From: Terrabacter sp. Root85
Lineage (GTDB): Bacteria > Actinomycetota > Actinomycetes > Actinomycetales > Dermatophilaceae
Assembly (NCBI RefSeq): GCF_001429185.1
Contig: NZ_LMIW01000001.1
Location: forward strand, 1,267,490-1,331,489
Direction: 5' to 3'
Length of the DNA: 64,000 nucleotides
The stretch's first letter is position 1. Each line of letters starts with the position of its first letter. The notes beneath the pieces were generated by a model that was not told the DNA's origin, did no database searches, and worked only from the letters and a program-made list of their open reading frames with translations. The position numbers and the translations under genes are program-made. This document shows, piece by piece, positions 1-9,600 of the stretch.

Positions 1-171
1 AAGGACGTCGAGAGCCTGTGGGGCGGCCGACCCGTATTGGTAAGCGTTCCACGAGAGTGTGCTGGCGATTCCGTCGGACTGGTCGTTCGCTGGCCAGATC
101 ACGGCTCTGCCGTGAGTTCGGAGGGCAGCCCCCGCGGGAGCCAGTTCCAGGTGGCTCGAGGGTCTGTTCAT
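1..171 (-). CDS. qatC: Qat defence QueC-like protein QatC, N-terminal fragment
   Basis: A minus-strand frame opens with ATG at 171 and stays open for 57 codons to the window edge. The ATG overlaps the stop of the preceding gene as ATGA, so translation is probably coupled. The last visible residues read SAAPQALDVL, resembling the segment near the start of the island-borne QueC-like proteins (a Q/F-A-L-D-L-L signature). In Qat systems the third gene encodes a QueC-like protein, related to the enzyme that makes 7-cyano-7-deazaguanine. The catalytic part lies outside the window. The assignment rests mainly on gene order behind the qatA-like and qatB-like genes. Confidence 0.6.
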   Translation of the reverse strand, partial: MNRPSSHLELAPAGAALRTHGRAVIWPANDQSDGIASTLSWNAYQYGSAAPQALDVL

Positions 172-965
172 GACGGTCCCTTAATGAAGATGGTGATGAC
201 ACCTTCGAGGATGTCCCCGCAGTGCTTTCCGAACATGGAGGGCCCAAAGTATGCACCTCTCACTACGGGGTGGTCTTTAAGGGTCTCGTGGATGTAGTCC
301 TTCAGGTCGTGCTCAAGGGTGATGATCTCGTCCACGGTGCGGGTAGCAGCGAAGGCGTCGGCGGTCAGTTCACGGATTGCCAGCTCGTACACGTAGTGCT
401 CGGCGAAGAGCTGAACGGTGTCGGCTGGTGTTGCTTCGGTGACTTCGTCGCTGAGTTGGATGAGGGCTTCGAACGAGGCGCGGCGGAGCACTTCGTCGTC
501 GGGTGATCCAGGCGGACCTAGCGTGGCGTTGAGAATGGCGTCGCAGCGCCCCTCGGCGGAGAGGGCGCTAAGAGTTTCGAATGACAGTGTTGGGTCAACC
601 TCGGCCAGCATTCCGCGATCACCGGATGCGACCGCGTACCCGGCAGCCAGGGCGGCGCCTGCTCTCGCTGCGTTGCTGCGAGCACCCCCCGAGCCGCGAG
701 ATGTGGAACCGCCACGGCTGGTCGTAGTCCCCGACCCGCGACTGGGACGACCGGCCGGCGGCGTCCAACTCGCTGGTGCCGTAGTCGAGGCACGAAGGGC
801 ACGAGCGATCGCGGCCGCGAGTTCAGCAGGGCCAGGCGTTTTCGGCCGGGGACCGTCCGAGGATCCGCCTGAAGTTGACGGTGTTAAGTCCATTTCCCCA
901 ACAAGGTTTTGGACCTGCTTCCATGCGGACGAACCGCTGCCCCCGTATGCCCCTGATGTGCCCAT
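168..965 (-). CDS. qatB: Qat defence protein QatB
   Basis: This 265-residue protein lies between a KAP-type NTPase gene and a QueC-like gene, the qatB position. It begins MGTSGAYGGSGSS, close to the MGTS..S.GP-type start I associate with QatB proteins. A low-complexity Ser/Gly/Arg-rich stretch follows at about residues 60-95, then a more ordered acidic helical C-terminal half (about 120-265) rich in Leu, Glu and Asp. No catalytic motif is visible, and the biochemical role of QatB is not established. The start ATG at 965 overlaps the qatA stop by one base (TGATG), and the stop overlaps qatC as ATGA. Codon use is less GC-rich than in the sugar genes to the right, which suggests transfer. Confidence 0.65.
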   Translation of the reverse strand: MGTSGAYGGSGSSAWKQVQNLVGEMDLTPSTSGGSSDGPRPKTPGPAELAAAIARALRASTTAPASWTPPAGRPSRGSGTTTSRGGSTSRGSGGARSNAARAGAALAAGYAVASGDRGMLAEVDPTLSFETLSALSAEGRCDAILNATLGPPGSPDDEVLRRASFEALIQLSDEVTEATPADTVQLFAEHYVYELAIRELTADAFAATRTVDEIITLEHDLKDYIHETLKDHPVVRGAYFGPSMFGKHCGDILEGVITIFIKGPS

Positions 966-2680
966 CAGCCCATGCCAAGCTTCTCTCGAGCCGTGTTTCG
1001 AACCGGCTGCGATGCGTCGGAGTCGTCAGCTGCGATCTCCTTGAGGATGTCGGTGGGGTTCGTCATGCGGGCGAGGCGGAGGATTGACCCTGGGTTGAGG
1101 GTGCGGAATCCCCGGCGTCGTACAGCGGCGTACACCGCTCCGGAGGCCGAGGGGTGTTCCGCTGCCACATCGCAGATGGCATCGAAGACCTTGGTGGGGT
1201 TCTTGAAGGAAGCCAGCCGGTCCATGACCTTGGGCACAAAGACGGCGAGCTCCTCACTCTTCCGCTTCTTCAGGCTGGCGACGAGCGGCTTGATCTTGGT
1301 GTCCGCGCCGGTGTTGAACTCGACGAAGGCCGCGTTCTCCCAGTCGAGGTGTTTCTCACGAATGTCGATTCCGTGGAAGGTGCGCGCGAGGCTGAGGTAT
1401 GCACCTACTTCGTCTGCGTGATCACTGAGCCGTGGGCCGCTCCTGCCCCACTCCTGCATCTCGGAGGAAAAGGCCTCGTCCGGGTACTCCGCACCATCGT
1501 CACCGTTCACCCACGCGTCGAGACGGGCAAGGGCGGCCGAGCGCTCCTGGTCCGACATTGACGCGAAGGCCGTGAACTTTGTGAGGTCTCGCTCTTCGAA
1601 GATCGCCAACTTCAAGGAAACCCCATGGTCGATAAAGATGCCTCTCGCTCGGGCGACGCTGTTGCGGATGCCCCAGCCGTTAAGGAAGCGCTTTACAGCG
1701 CGCGGACTGCTCCACCTATCGGCCGACAGGACCTCTGCGAACGCGTACGCAAGACTCTCCTCCTCGTCGGTGGGTCGCGGCGTATCCGCGTTCAGTCGAC
1801 CGAAGATGCCGTCAAGTCCACCATCCCAATTCCGAGCGACATCCTCCGCGAGGACTGCAAACTGGTCCGGGTCGTTGATTCGGCGTTCTGCGAGAAGGAG
1901 TGCAACGAATACCACGGCCCCCGGCTTGGTCAGGCGAGGCAGTGTGACCGGAACCTGAACGATCTTCTCCAAGTACCGGTTGGCGAACTCGGGTCCCCGA
2001 CCGCCGTGCTGCTCGATGGCGGATCGGATCAACTCCTCCTCGGCCGCGAGCACGAACGTCATCTTGGGCACACTGAGAAAGACCTTGATCGCTTCGAGGA
2101 CGGCCACCACCGTTTCCGGCAGACACCGGTCGAGGTCATCGACCAGAACCACGATTCGCTCCGTACCGCTAAGAGCGTTCATGGCTTCGGCGAAGTCGGC
2201 ACGAAATCCAGCCATGTTGCGTGGCTTCTCGTTCTCCTGCGGAGTGAACGCTTTGACAAGCGCTTCCGGGTCGACGCTCTGGGTGATGACCGCGCTGCCC
2301 AGGGCGACTGCCACCTGGGACCAGGCGATCCTCTTCATCAGTCCGCGGATCTTCTGTTTGACGTCCGAGTTGTCCTTTGCAGCCGTCTCCAGCGCGGTGA
2401 GCACCTGCGCGATGAGGGCTGTGCGCATGTCAGCGACATTCTCGTACTCCCACGGGTCTGCCCGCAGCACGATGACTGAGTCGTCGTCCTTGAGTCGCTC
2501 TTCGATCATCGAGAGCGCGGATGATTTGCCACCACCCCACGGCGACTGGATCGCGACGGTTACCGGGTCGAGTTCGGGCGCCAGTAGGGCTTGGACCACC
2601 GTGTCAATCAGCCCGGAAAACCCGAGCAGGTCACTCCCGGTCGGGTTGTCGTTCCACAGCCTGATGGCGTCGTTCGTCAT
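965..2680 (-). CDS. qatA: Qat defence KAP-family P-loop NTPase QatA
   Basis: This is a 571-residue KAP-family P-loop ATPase. Walker A is SPWGGGKSS (K52), the WEYENV segment typical of KAP proteins is near residue 77, and Walker B is VLVDDLDRC (D181, D182, D184). The C-terminal half is helical and lacks a recognised domain. Start: ATG at 2680 follows GGAGAG by about five bases; an upstream in-frame ATG at 2737 has no comparable site and would add 19 unlikely residues. It is the first gene of a three-gene overlapping set that matches the order of the known Qat anti-phage system (KAP ATPase, QatB, QueC-like, TatD nuclease). The fourth gene is beyond the window. Base composition is lower in GC than the rest of the window. 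KAP ATPases occur in other systems, so the name depends on the neighbours. Confidence 0.75.
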   Translation of the reverse strand: MTNDAIRLWNDNPTGSDLLGFSGLIDTVVQALLAPELDPVTVAIQSPWGGGKSSALSMIEERLKDDDSVIVLRADPWEYENVADMRTALIAQVLTALETAAKDNSDVKQKIRGLMKRIAWSQVAVALGSAVITQSVDPEALVKAFTPQENEKPRNMAGFRADFAEAMNALSGTERIVVLVDDLDRCLPETVVAVLEAIKVFLSVPKMTFVLAAEEELIRSAIEQHGGRGPEFANRYLEKIVQVPVTLPRLTKPGAVVFVALLLAERRINDPDQFAVLAEDVARNWDGGLDGIFGRLNADTPRPTDEEESLAYAFAEVLSADRWSSPRAVKRFLNGWGIRNSVARARGIFIDHGVSLKLAIFEERDLTKFTAFASMSDQERSAALARLDAWVNGDDGAEYPDEAFSSEMQEWGRSGPRLSDHADEVGAYLSLARTFHGIDIREKHLDWENAAFVEFNTGADTKIKPLVASLKKRKSEELAVFVPKVMDRLASFKNPTKVFDAICDVAAEHPSASGAVYAAVRRRGFRTLNPGSILRLARMTNPTDILKEIAADDSDASQPVRNTAREKLGMG

Positions 2681-3323
2681 ATTCTCTCCGCTCTTCTCCC
2701 CGGAAGATACCGGGCCATACCGACAAACGCGCCGCAAACCTGCCCTTGCCCGAGCGTCCGACTCGGGAACTCAACCTGCAGGGCCGAGGACGGCAGATCT
2801 CGGCGACGTCAGCGTCGGCGAGCTCTTCGTCTTCGATCTGAAAGACAGTCACTGATGCACGTGTCAGCTCGCATCTGATCTCCTGCCGGCGCCCCGGACC
2901 TGGTCCTCACTCGGGTCGGGGTCTCAGAGCGCGTCTGACACGACCCGTGTAACCCTTGGCTGTTGGTGAACCATGTCGCGCTCGAACATGCTCCATGTTG
3001 AGTTTCGGACCGTGTGCAACGGTGCACGCACGGACCGGTAGCGGGACGGGGCCAGCGCGACGGCGGGCGGCAAAGTCATCTGTGAAATCTTTGATGCCAT
3101 CACTGAATGCCGAATGCTTCGTCATGCTCGTTGGTCCAGATCTACCCGACCGTGACGAAGTCGAAGGTAGGCCAGGCATGCGTCAAAGTGGGCGGGATGG
3201 GCTCCGTCGCCGGCGTGTTTCTTGATGCGCTCGGCGCTAGTCGAAGACGACTCATTTCAGCAGCAGAGCGGCCAGGGTGGGACTCCTTTGTCACCCTCCG
3301 GGCCGCCCTCTACATGCTGGAGC
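2681..3323. other. Non-coding junction between the Qat island and the glycan locus
   Basis: About 640 bases hold no convincing gene. Short open frames on both strands lack ribosome sites and have no protein-like composition. GC is visibly lower than in the glycan genes. The left part should contain the qat promoter, read leftward. I see no tRNA end, integrase or paired att repeat. The right edge coincides with the degraded 3' end of the GH35 remnant, so this may be one boundary of the island. Confidence 0.5.
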
Positions 3324-4504
3324 TCAGGGACGGAGCGAGTGCTGCCGTGGGGCCAGTTCGACTGGGAGGCCGTCGGCGATGACTGTTGGTGCCGCAGTCC
3401 TCGTCGAGGTCTGGCCGGAAGTGCACCGTCCCGTCCGCGTCGGCGCCTGCGATCTCGGCCGACGCCCAGTCCTGACGCCGCCCTGCGACGTCGAGTCCGA
3501 GGGGCAGGATGTGCCCCGGCCGCGGAGGCACGTGGAGGGTGGTGCCGGCCGCGATGGGGGTGCCGTCGATGGCGACCGTCACCGTGGCCGGCGCGCCCGA
3601 CGCGTTGAGGACGTGCAGGGCGTGCTGTCCGTCGTCCGTGCTCGTCGTCGTGCCGAAGACACCCGGCCACTGCGTCTCGAGGCGCAGCCCCGGAGTCACG
3701 CCGAGGCTCGACATCGCCCCGTCGAAGAGCACCGGGTCCGACGGCGCATGCGCTGCGAGCACGATGGCGCCCCCCTCGACGAATGGCACGTCGACGCCGC
3801 ACACCGCGCCGTAGACGTCGGTCAGCACGACGTCGCCACGCTCGTGCGACAGAGCCTGCACCCAAGCCGGCCCGCATCTCGGGCCACGGCTGCGCCCACC
3901 CGTGCGCGACGAGCGACGGGTAGGAGTGGCCGGTGTCGCGCACCACCTCGCCCGCCGTGAGACCAGCGCGTCCGCCAGCACCGTGCACGGCGACCCGTCG
4001 AGGTCCCGCTCGGGCAGCGGCCCGAGCAGTACGACGTTGCCACCGGTCGTCACACGGCCAACCAGCCGCTCCTGCACGACTCGCGACAGGTGGCGCCCAG
4101 TGCCGACGAGCACCGTCGACCCCGGCGCCGGGTCGCGCCGCTCGAGATGCGTTGCGCCAAAACGGAACCCACCGGGCAGGAGCGACCGCGCCAGCGCCTT
4201 GCGCTCGCCCGCGCCGCGGTGCGACGTCAGGTCGTCGACGACCTCAGTCATCAGCTCAGACCCGGGGTGGTACTCCGTCATGTACGCGTCGAGCACGAGT
4301 CCCAGCGACACGTCGTCGTGGTCCCCGTCCATCCGGGCGAGCCACGGCTCGTGTAGAGGCGACGGTGTCGCACCCCGCCTCGACGAGCAGGTCGAGGCGC
4401 TGGCCTCACTCGGCGCGCGCGACGCGGAAGTAGTGCACCTCCCCCGACATGACGACGACGGGCTCGCCGTCGATCCGGATCTGGCGCTGGACGGTCCCGA
4501 TCAT
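3324..4504 (-). pseudogene. GH35-like beta-galactosidase, decayed
   Basis: The minus strand starts with ATG at 4504, overlapping the stop of the GH3 gene as ATGA. It reads a GH35-type N-terminus, RIDGEPVVVMSGEVHYFR, then hits TGA at about 4411 where homologues have Trp (RAEW). The following bases still encode RLDLLVEAGCDTVA in the same frame. The catalytic middle, probably about 200 residues, is then missing, and the sequence jumps to a C-terminal part readable from 4332 (DDVSLGLVLDAYMTEY onward). At least two more frame disruptions occur, around 3880-3910 and around 3390; the last shifted frame ends at TGA 3326-3324. The remnant is about 1.2 kb, against about 1.75 kb for an intact gene. It was probably the third enzyme of the GH94-GH3 operon. 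Confidence 0.7.
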
Positions 4505-6696
4505 GAGGAGGCCTTCGGGGACGTGATGGTGACGGACACGGGCTGGAGGCGGGCCGCGTCGGGCCCGGTGAGCAGGACGATCTCGCCCTCGTCGACACGC
4601 GTCGTGAGGTCACGGCCTGCGTATGCGAATCGCGAGGCCTGCACGTCGAAGGTGACCTCGCGCGCCTGGCCGGGCTCGAGGTCGACGAGCGCCCAGTCGG
4701 TCAGCTCGACGAGCGGGCGGGTCACCTGGGCGACGGGGTCGCGGAAGTAGAGCTGGACCACCTCGCGGCAGGGCCGCTCGCCCGTGTTGGTCACCGTGAC
4801 GGTGAGGGTCGTGGACCCGTCGGTCGTCATCGTCGGCGACGACAGGACGGGCGCGCCGTAGTCGACGGTCGTGTAGGACAGGCCGAAGCCGAAGGGCAGC
4901 CGCGGGTAGGTGAGGGCGTCGATGTAGCGGCCCTCCTGGTGGTCGACGTCGGCGCGGATGAGCCGGCCCGTCCGGCGCTGGTGGGTGCTCGTCGGGATGT
5001 GGCCCGTCGAGAGGGGGAAGGTCATCGGCAGCCGGCCGTGCGGCTCGGCGTCGCCGAGCAGGATGTCGGCCAGGGCAGTGCCGGCCTCGACACCGGGGTG
5101 CCACACGACGAGCACCGCGTCGGCGAGGTCGAGCAGCTCGGTGAGGTCGAGCGGGCGGCCGGTGTAGACGACGGCAACGAGCGGCTTGCCGAACGCCGCC
5201 GCGGCGCGCACGAGCTCTAGCTGGCCCGGCGGCAGGCCGATGTCGACGACGGACTGCGCCTCGCCGGAGCGGGACCGGTGCTCGCCGAGGAGCAGCACCG
5301 ACGTGTCGGCGGCGCGCGCCTGCATGAGGGTGACGTCGGGGAAGCGGCCGTCGGCGACGGTGACCCGGTCGCCAAGGCGCTCGCGCAGAGCGGCCTCGGG
5401 GGTGACGACCTCCTCGCCGCGGCCGTCGAGGACCCACGTGCCGAGCAGCGCGTCGCCGTCGTCGACGAAGGGGCCTGACAGCAGGACCTTTCCGGCCTCG
5501 TCGCCGAGCGGCAGGACGCCGTCGTTCTTGACGAGGACGTGCGCGGCCTGCGCCGCGCGGAGGGCGGCGGCCCGGGTCGACGGAGTCGGCGCGTTCGACG
5601 CACCCGGCCGGGCGGCATACGGACGCTCGAAGAGCCCCAGGCGGAACTTGAGGCGCAGCACGCGGCGGACCGCGTCGTCGACGAGCGCGAGGTCGACCTC
5701 GCCGGACTCGACGAGCTCCTCGAGGTGCTCGAGGTAGGTGCCGCTCACCATGTCGAGGTCCACGCCGGCGCGGATCGCGAGGGCCGCGGCCTCCCGCTTG
5801 TCGGCGGCGACGCCCTGGAAGACGATCTGGCCGATGCCGTTCCAGTCGGCGACGACGACACCGTCGAAGCCCCACTCGCCCTTGAGGACCTCGCGGACGA
5901 GGTGCTCGTGGGCGTGCATCGGGATGCCGTCGATGTCGTTGAAGGCGGCCATGACGGTGAGGACGCCGGCGTCGACGGCCGACCGGAACGGCCGCAGGTG
6001 CAGGTTGCGCAGGGTGTTCTCGCCGACGCTGACCGTGTCGTAGTCGCGGCCACCGGCGGCGAGGCCGTAGCCGGCGAAGTGCTTGGCGCACGCCGCGAGG
6101 CGGTCGGGGTCGCTCGGGTCGTCGCCCTGGAAGCCCCGGATCAAGCCGGCCGCCAGACGGCCGGAGAGCACCGGCGTCTCGCCGAGCGACTCGGCGACCC
6201 GGCCCCAGCGCGGCTCCTCCGAGATGTCGACCATCGGCGTGAAGGTCCACGCCACCCCGTCGACGGCCGCCTCGCGGGCGGCGATCTCGCCGATCTCCTC
6301 GGCGACGTCGGGGTCGAAGGACGCCGCGATCCCGAGCGGGATCGGCGCCACGGTGCGGTGCCCGTGGATGACGTCGCGGCCGAAGAGCAGCGGGATGCCG
6401 AGACGGCTGCCCTCAACGGCGTGCCGCTGGGCGGCGTCGATGTTGCCGACGAGGACGCCCTCGTCGCGCTCGTTGCCGGCGGTCGCACCCGAGGCGTAGA
6501 GGCTCGAGCTGATCCGTCCCGACGCGATCTCGGCGGCGTCGTCGTCGGGGTTGATGTTGGCGACCTGGTGGGTCTGGCCGACCTTCTCGGCCAGGGTCAT
6601 CTCGGCCATGAGGAGGTCGATGCGCTCCTCGACGGGCAGCGTGGCATCGAGCCACGGCCGCGGCTGGGTGGGCGGCGTGGCGGTGACGTCGGTCAT
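4501..6696 (-). CDS. bglX: Glycoside hydrolase family 3 beta-glucosidase
   Basis: This 731-residue cytoplasmic GH3 enzyme should release glucose from the non-reducing end of beta-glucosides. The TIM-barrel domain spans about residues 15-380 and shows KHFAGYG (205-211), the GRDVIHGHRT segment (about 107-116) and the nucleophile Asp284 in VVVADWNG. The alpha/beta sandwich domain (about 400-590) and a C-terminal fibronectin-III-like domain (about 620-731, FGFGLSYTTV at its start) follow. No signal peptide is present, so it acts on imported oligosaccharide. The ATG at 6696 is one base past the GH94 stop, and the stop overlaps the GH35 remnant. Pairing with a GH94 phosphorylase and a sugar ABC transporter resembles sophorooligosaccharide clusters, where the GH3 enzyme cleaves sophorose. 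Substrate is inferred from context. Confidence 0.88.
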   Translation of the reverse strand: MTDVTATPPTQPRPWLDATLPVEERIDLLMAEMTLAEKVGQTHQVANINPDDDAAEIASGRISSSLYASGATAGNERDEGVLVGNIDAAQRHAVEGSRLGIPLLFGRDVIHGHRTVAPIPLGIAASFDPDVAEEIGEIAAREAAVDGVAWTFTPMVDISEEPRWGRVAESLGETPVLSGRLAAGLIRGFQGDDPSDPDRLAACAKHFAGYGLAAGGRDYDTVSVGENTLRNLHLRPFRSAVDAGVLTVMAAFNDIDGIPMHAHEHLVREVLKGEWGFDGVVVADWNGIGQIVFQGVAADKREAAALAIRAGVDLDMVSGTYLEHLEELVESGEVDLALVDDAVRRVLRLKFRLGLFERPYAARPGASNAPTPSTRAAALRAAQAAHVLVKNDGVLPLGDEAGKVLLSGPFVDDGDALLGTWVLDGRGEEVVTPEAALRERLGDRVTVADGRFPDVTLMQARAADTSVLLLGEHRSRSGEAQSVVDIGLPPGQLELVRAAAAFGKPLVAVVYTGRPLDLTELLDLADAVLVVWHPGVEAGTALADILLGDAEPHGRLPMTFPLSTGHIPTSTHQRRTGRLIRADVDHQEGRYIDALTYPRLPFGFGLSYTTVDYGAPVLSSPTMTTDGSTTLTVTVTNTGERPCREVVQLYFRDPVAQVTRPLVELTDWALVDLEPGQAREVTFDVQASRFAYAGRDLTTRVDEGEIVLLTGPDAARLQPVSVTITSPKASS

Positions 6697-6697
6697 G

Positions 6698-9600
6698 TCA
6701 GTGGGTCTCCACGAGGATCTCGCTGGTCGGGGCCGTGGCGTCGGTGGCCTCGGCAGTCCGGGCAGTCTGGGCCGTCTGGAGCCCGAGCAGGTCCGCGGTC
6801 CGGACGGCCGCACCCGCCCGCCGGTAGGGGTTGGTCAGCGGTCGCAGGCTCAGCTCACGCCCGTTCACGGTGACGCGGCGGACGCCGTGCCCCTCGGGCC
6901 CCACGACGTAGCGGACCGTGAGGTCGGTGCCGGCCAGCGGCAGGCGCGCGGTCAGCTCGGAGGCGCCGGCGCCGGCGCCGGCGTCACCGCTCGGCGGCAG
7001 CACCGGGTCGATCTCGACGTCGTCGCCGCGCTGGCGGATGCCGAGGAGCACCTCGGTGACGAGCCGGAGCACGAGGCCGGGGCCGGAGGAGTAGACGCGC
7101 CACCCTCCCTCGAGCGGCACGTCGCCGGCCATGAGCGCGGCATACCGCTCCGACGCGTCGTAGCGGTCGGTGAAGGCGCCGTCGGACGAGGAGTAGTAGC
7201 ACGTCGTCTGGCGCGGGCGGGCTTGTGGCACGAGCGAGTCCAAGCCCACCGGGCTCGCCTTGGCGAGAGCTGTGAGCAGGGCTGCGCCGTCACCGACCCG
7301 GGCCAGCGCCTCGGCGTAGCGCAGGTGGGCGTGCATGTACATGAGCCCGATCTCGCGGCCCCAGAAGGTGCTCGCCTCGGCCCGCTGGAAGACGCTCATC
7401 GGCCCACCGACGTAGCTGACCGGCCGGTCGAAGAGCCGCGCCCCGTCGGGTCCGAGGAGGTGCTCCTCGATGAGGTCGAGGTGGTGGCGCGCCTGCTCGG
7501 GCGTCAGCAGGTCGGCACCGATCGCGTGGATCCACGGCAGCACGCCGTAGTGCAGCCCGGTGCGCTCGTCGCTCGGGTGGACGAGCGGCTCGAAGTGCCC
7601 GTCCTCGTGCTGCAGCAGGTAACCGGGCAGCACGGGGTCGGCCGCGAGCTGGTCGAGCAGGGCGTCGTGGGTGCGCTCGGCGAGCTCGTCCGCGTCGGCG
7701 GCCAGGGCCGAGGCGCCGTCGGGCGCGCCGACCGCGTGCAGCCCCTCGGCGAGGGTGCGCAGCGACTGCGTCTGGAGCACGGCCGTCCACGTGGACACGA
7801 GATGGGCCGCGAGGTGCGGGTCGGCCGGCTGGAGCGAGTCGTTCCAGTCGCCGTGGCCGTATGCCGGCAGCGGGCTCCCGGGGACCGTGCACTCCGCGAT
7901 CCGCGCGACCGCACGACGCAGGTGCTCGGCCACGCTGGCCGTCTCGCCGAGCGCGTCGTCGCCGACGAAGGCGACCGCCTCGTCGAGCAGGCTCGCGTCA
8001 CCGGTCGTGCGCAGGTAGTCACCGGCCGCGAGGACGGGCCAGAAGACGACGTCGCCGTGCGAGTCCTGCTGGCCCGTCTCGGCCAGCGGCGGGAGGAACT
8101 CGAAGGCCTGCGGCCAGTCGCCGCGGGCGTTCTGGGCGCGGAAGACGCGCAGCAGCACGTCGCGGACGGCGTCCTGTCGCCCGAGCGCCGTGAGCAGCCC
8201 GACCGGACCCTGGCAGACGTCGCGGGTGCCCCACGCGCCGCCCGAGAACTGCTCGAGCCCGCGCGGCGAGAGGTAATGGACGAAGGCGTTGTGCGTGAAC
8301 CACGGCAGGGCCGCCGAGAGGTTCGCGGCCTGGGAGCCGGCGTCACCGAGCGACGACCCGTCGAGGGTCACGGCGTGGCCGGCCTTGTCCCAGAACGCTG
8401 CTCCGAGGCGCTCGCCCGTGGGGACGACCTCGCCGGCCGCAGCATCGCCGGCGCCAGGGGCAGAGCGGACGACGACCTCGAGCTGCTCGCTCGCGTCGAA
8501 GAGCACGGTGAGCCAGCCCGGTCCGCGGCCGACGCCGTCGGCCTGGAGCCGGGCGTCGCCGACCTCCGGGTCGCCGGGCCCGGTCCACGAGACGCGCCAC
8601 GGCCGTGGGTCGTTCGCCGTCGTGACGTCGAGGTGGTCGTCGGCCGTCGCCACCGACGGGGCGTCGGACAGGTCGTCGGCGACCTGCAGCGCGAGCAGCA
8701 CCCGTCGCGGAGCTGCGCCGTGCTGCCCGACCGAGAGCGTCAGGGCGTGCTCGTCGGCAGGCGCGCTCGAGGTCACGGTGAGCACGGGACCCGACGCGGC
8801 GGCATACCACCACGTGCAGTGGTCGAGGCCGGTGAACCACGCGCTCGGGGTCTCGAGGAGGCTCCACGTGCCGTCGGCGTCCTCGACGAAGAGGCGCATG
8901 CCGTGGGCCCGCTGGAGGCCGAGGTAGGTGCGACGGCCCGTCACGACCGGGTCGCGGCCGACGTGGCCGCGGGTGATCTGCGAGTGGAAGGTGCCGGCCA
9001 TCCACACCGTCGACGCGAGCGAGCGCGAGTCGGGCGTGAAGGTGTCACCGGTGCGGAGCAGGTGGCCGTGCGGGCGCAGGACCGCGAGCTCCTTGGCGGG
9101 GGTGACGAGCTGCCCGCCGCGGACGGTCCACGCGAGCTCGGTGCCGTCGTCGGCCGTCTCGACGTCGGTGCGGTGCTCGAGCAGGCCGGCGTCGGCGAGC
9201 TCGGCGCGGTCGAGTGCCCGTGACGCGAAGGCCGGGCTGGACGACCACAGCGTCGCCGGCGTCGCGGCGTCGTCTGCACCGTCGAGAGCCTGGCCGTGGG
9301 CGCCGTCGCCCGCCGGCGCCCACGGGGTCGGTGTGGCCGCGATCGCGACGTCGGCCCAACGGGCGTCGGCGTCGGACGTGGCCTCGGGGTGGTCCTCGAG
9401 GGCGATGCCCCAGAAGCCGGTGCGGTGGGTGTCGGCGGGTGCGATCTCGACCGGGGCGTCCTGCAGGGCGATGAGCGAGTGCTCGTGCTGGAGGCGCGCG
9501 CTCGGCAGGTCGACGGCCTCGAGCCCGGCCCAGTCGACACCGGGGCCGGTGCGGCGGACGAGCTGGAGGGCATCGGTCGCCCAGCCGGTGCCCGTGCCGG

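Noticed and set aside
2907-3382. Several 70-130 codon frames on both strands in the qat/glycan gap
   Set aside because: No ribosome site, overlapping in several frames, biased composition without protein-like pattern.
6551-9223. Open frame of 890 codons on the plus strand opposite the GH94 and GH3 genes
   Set aside because: Shadow frame; the minus strand shows catalytic motifs of both enzymes.
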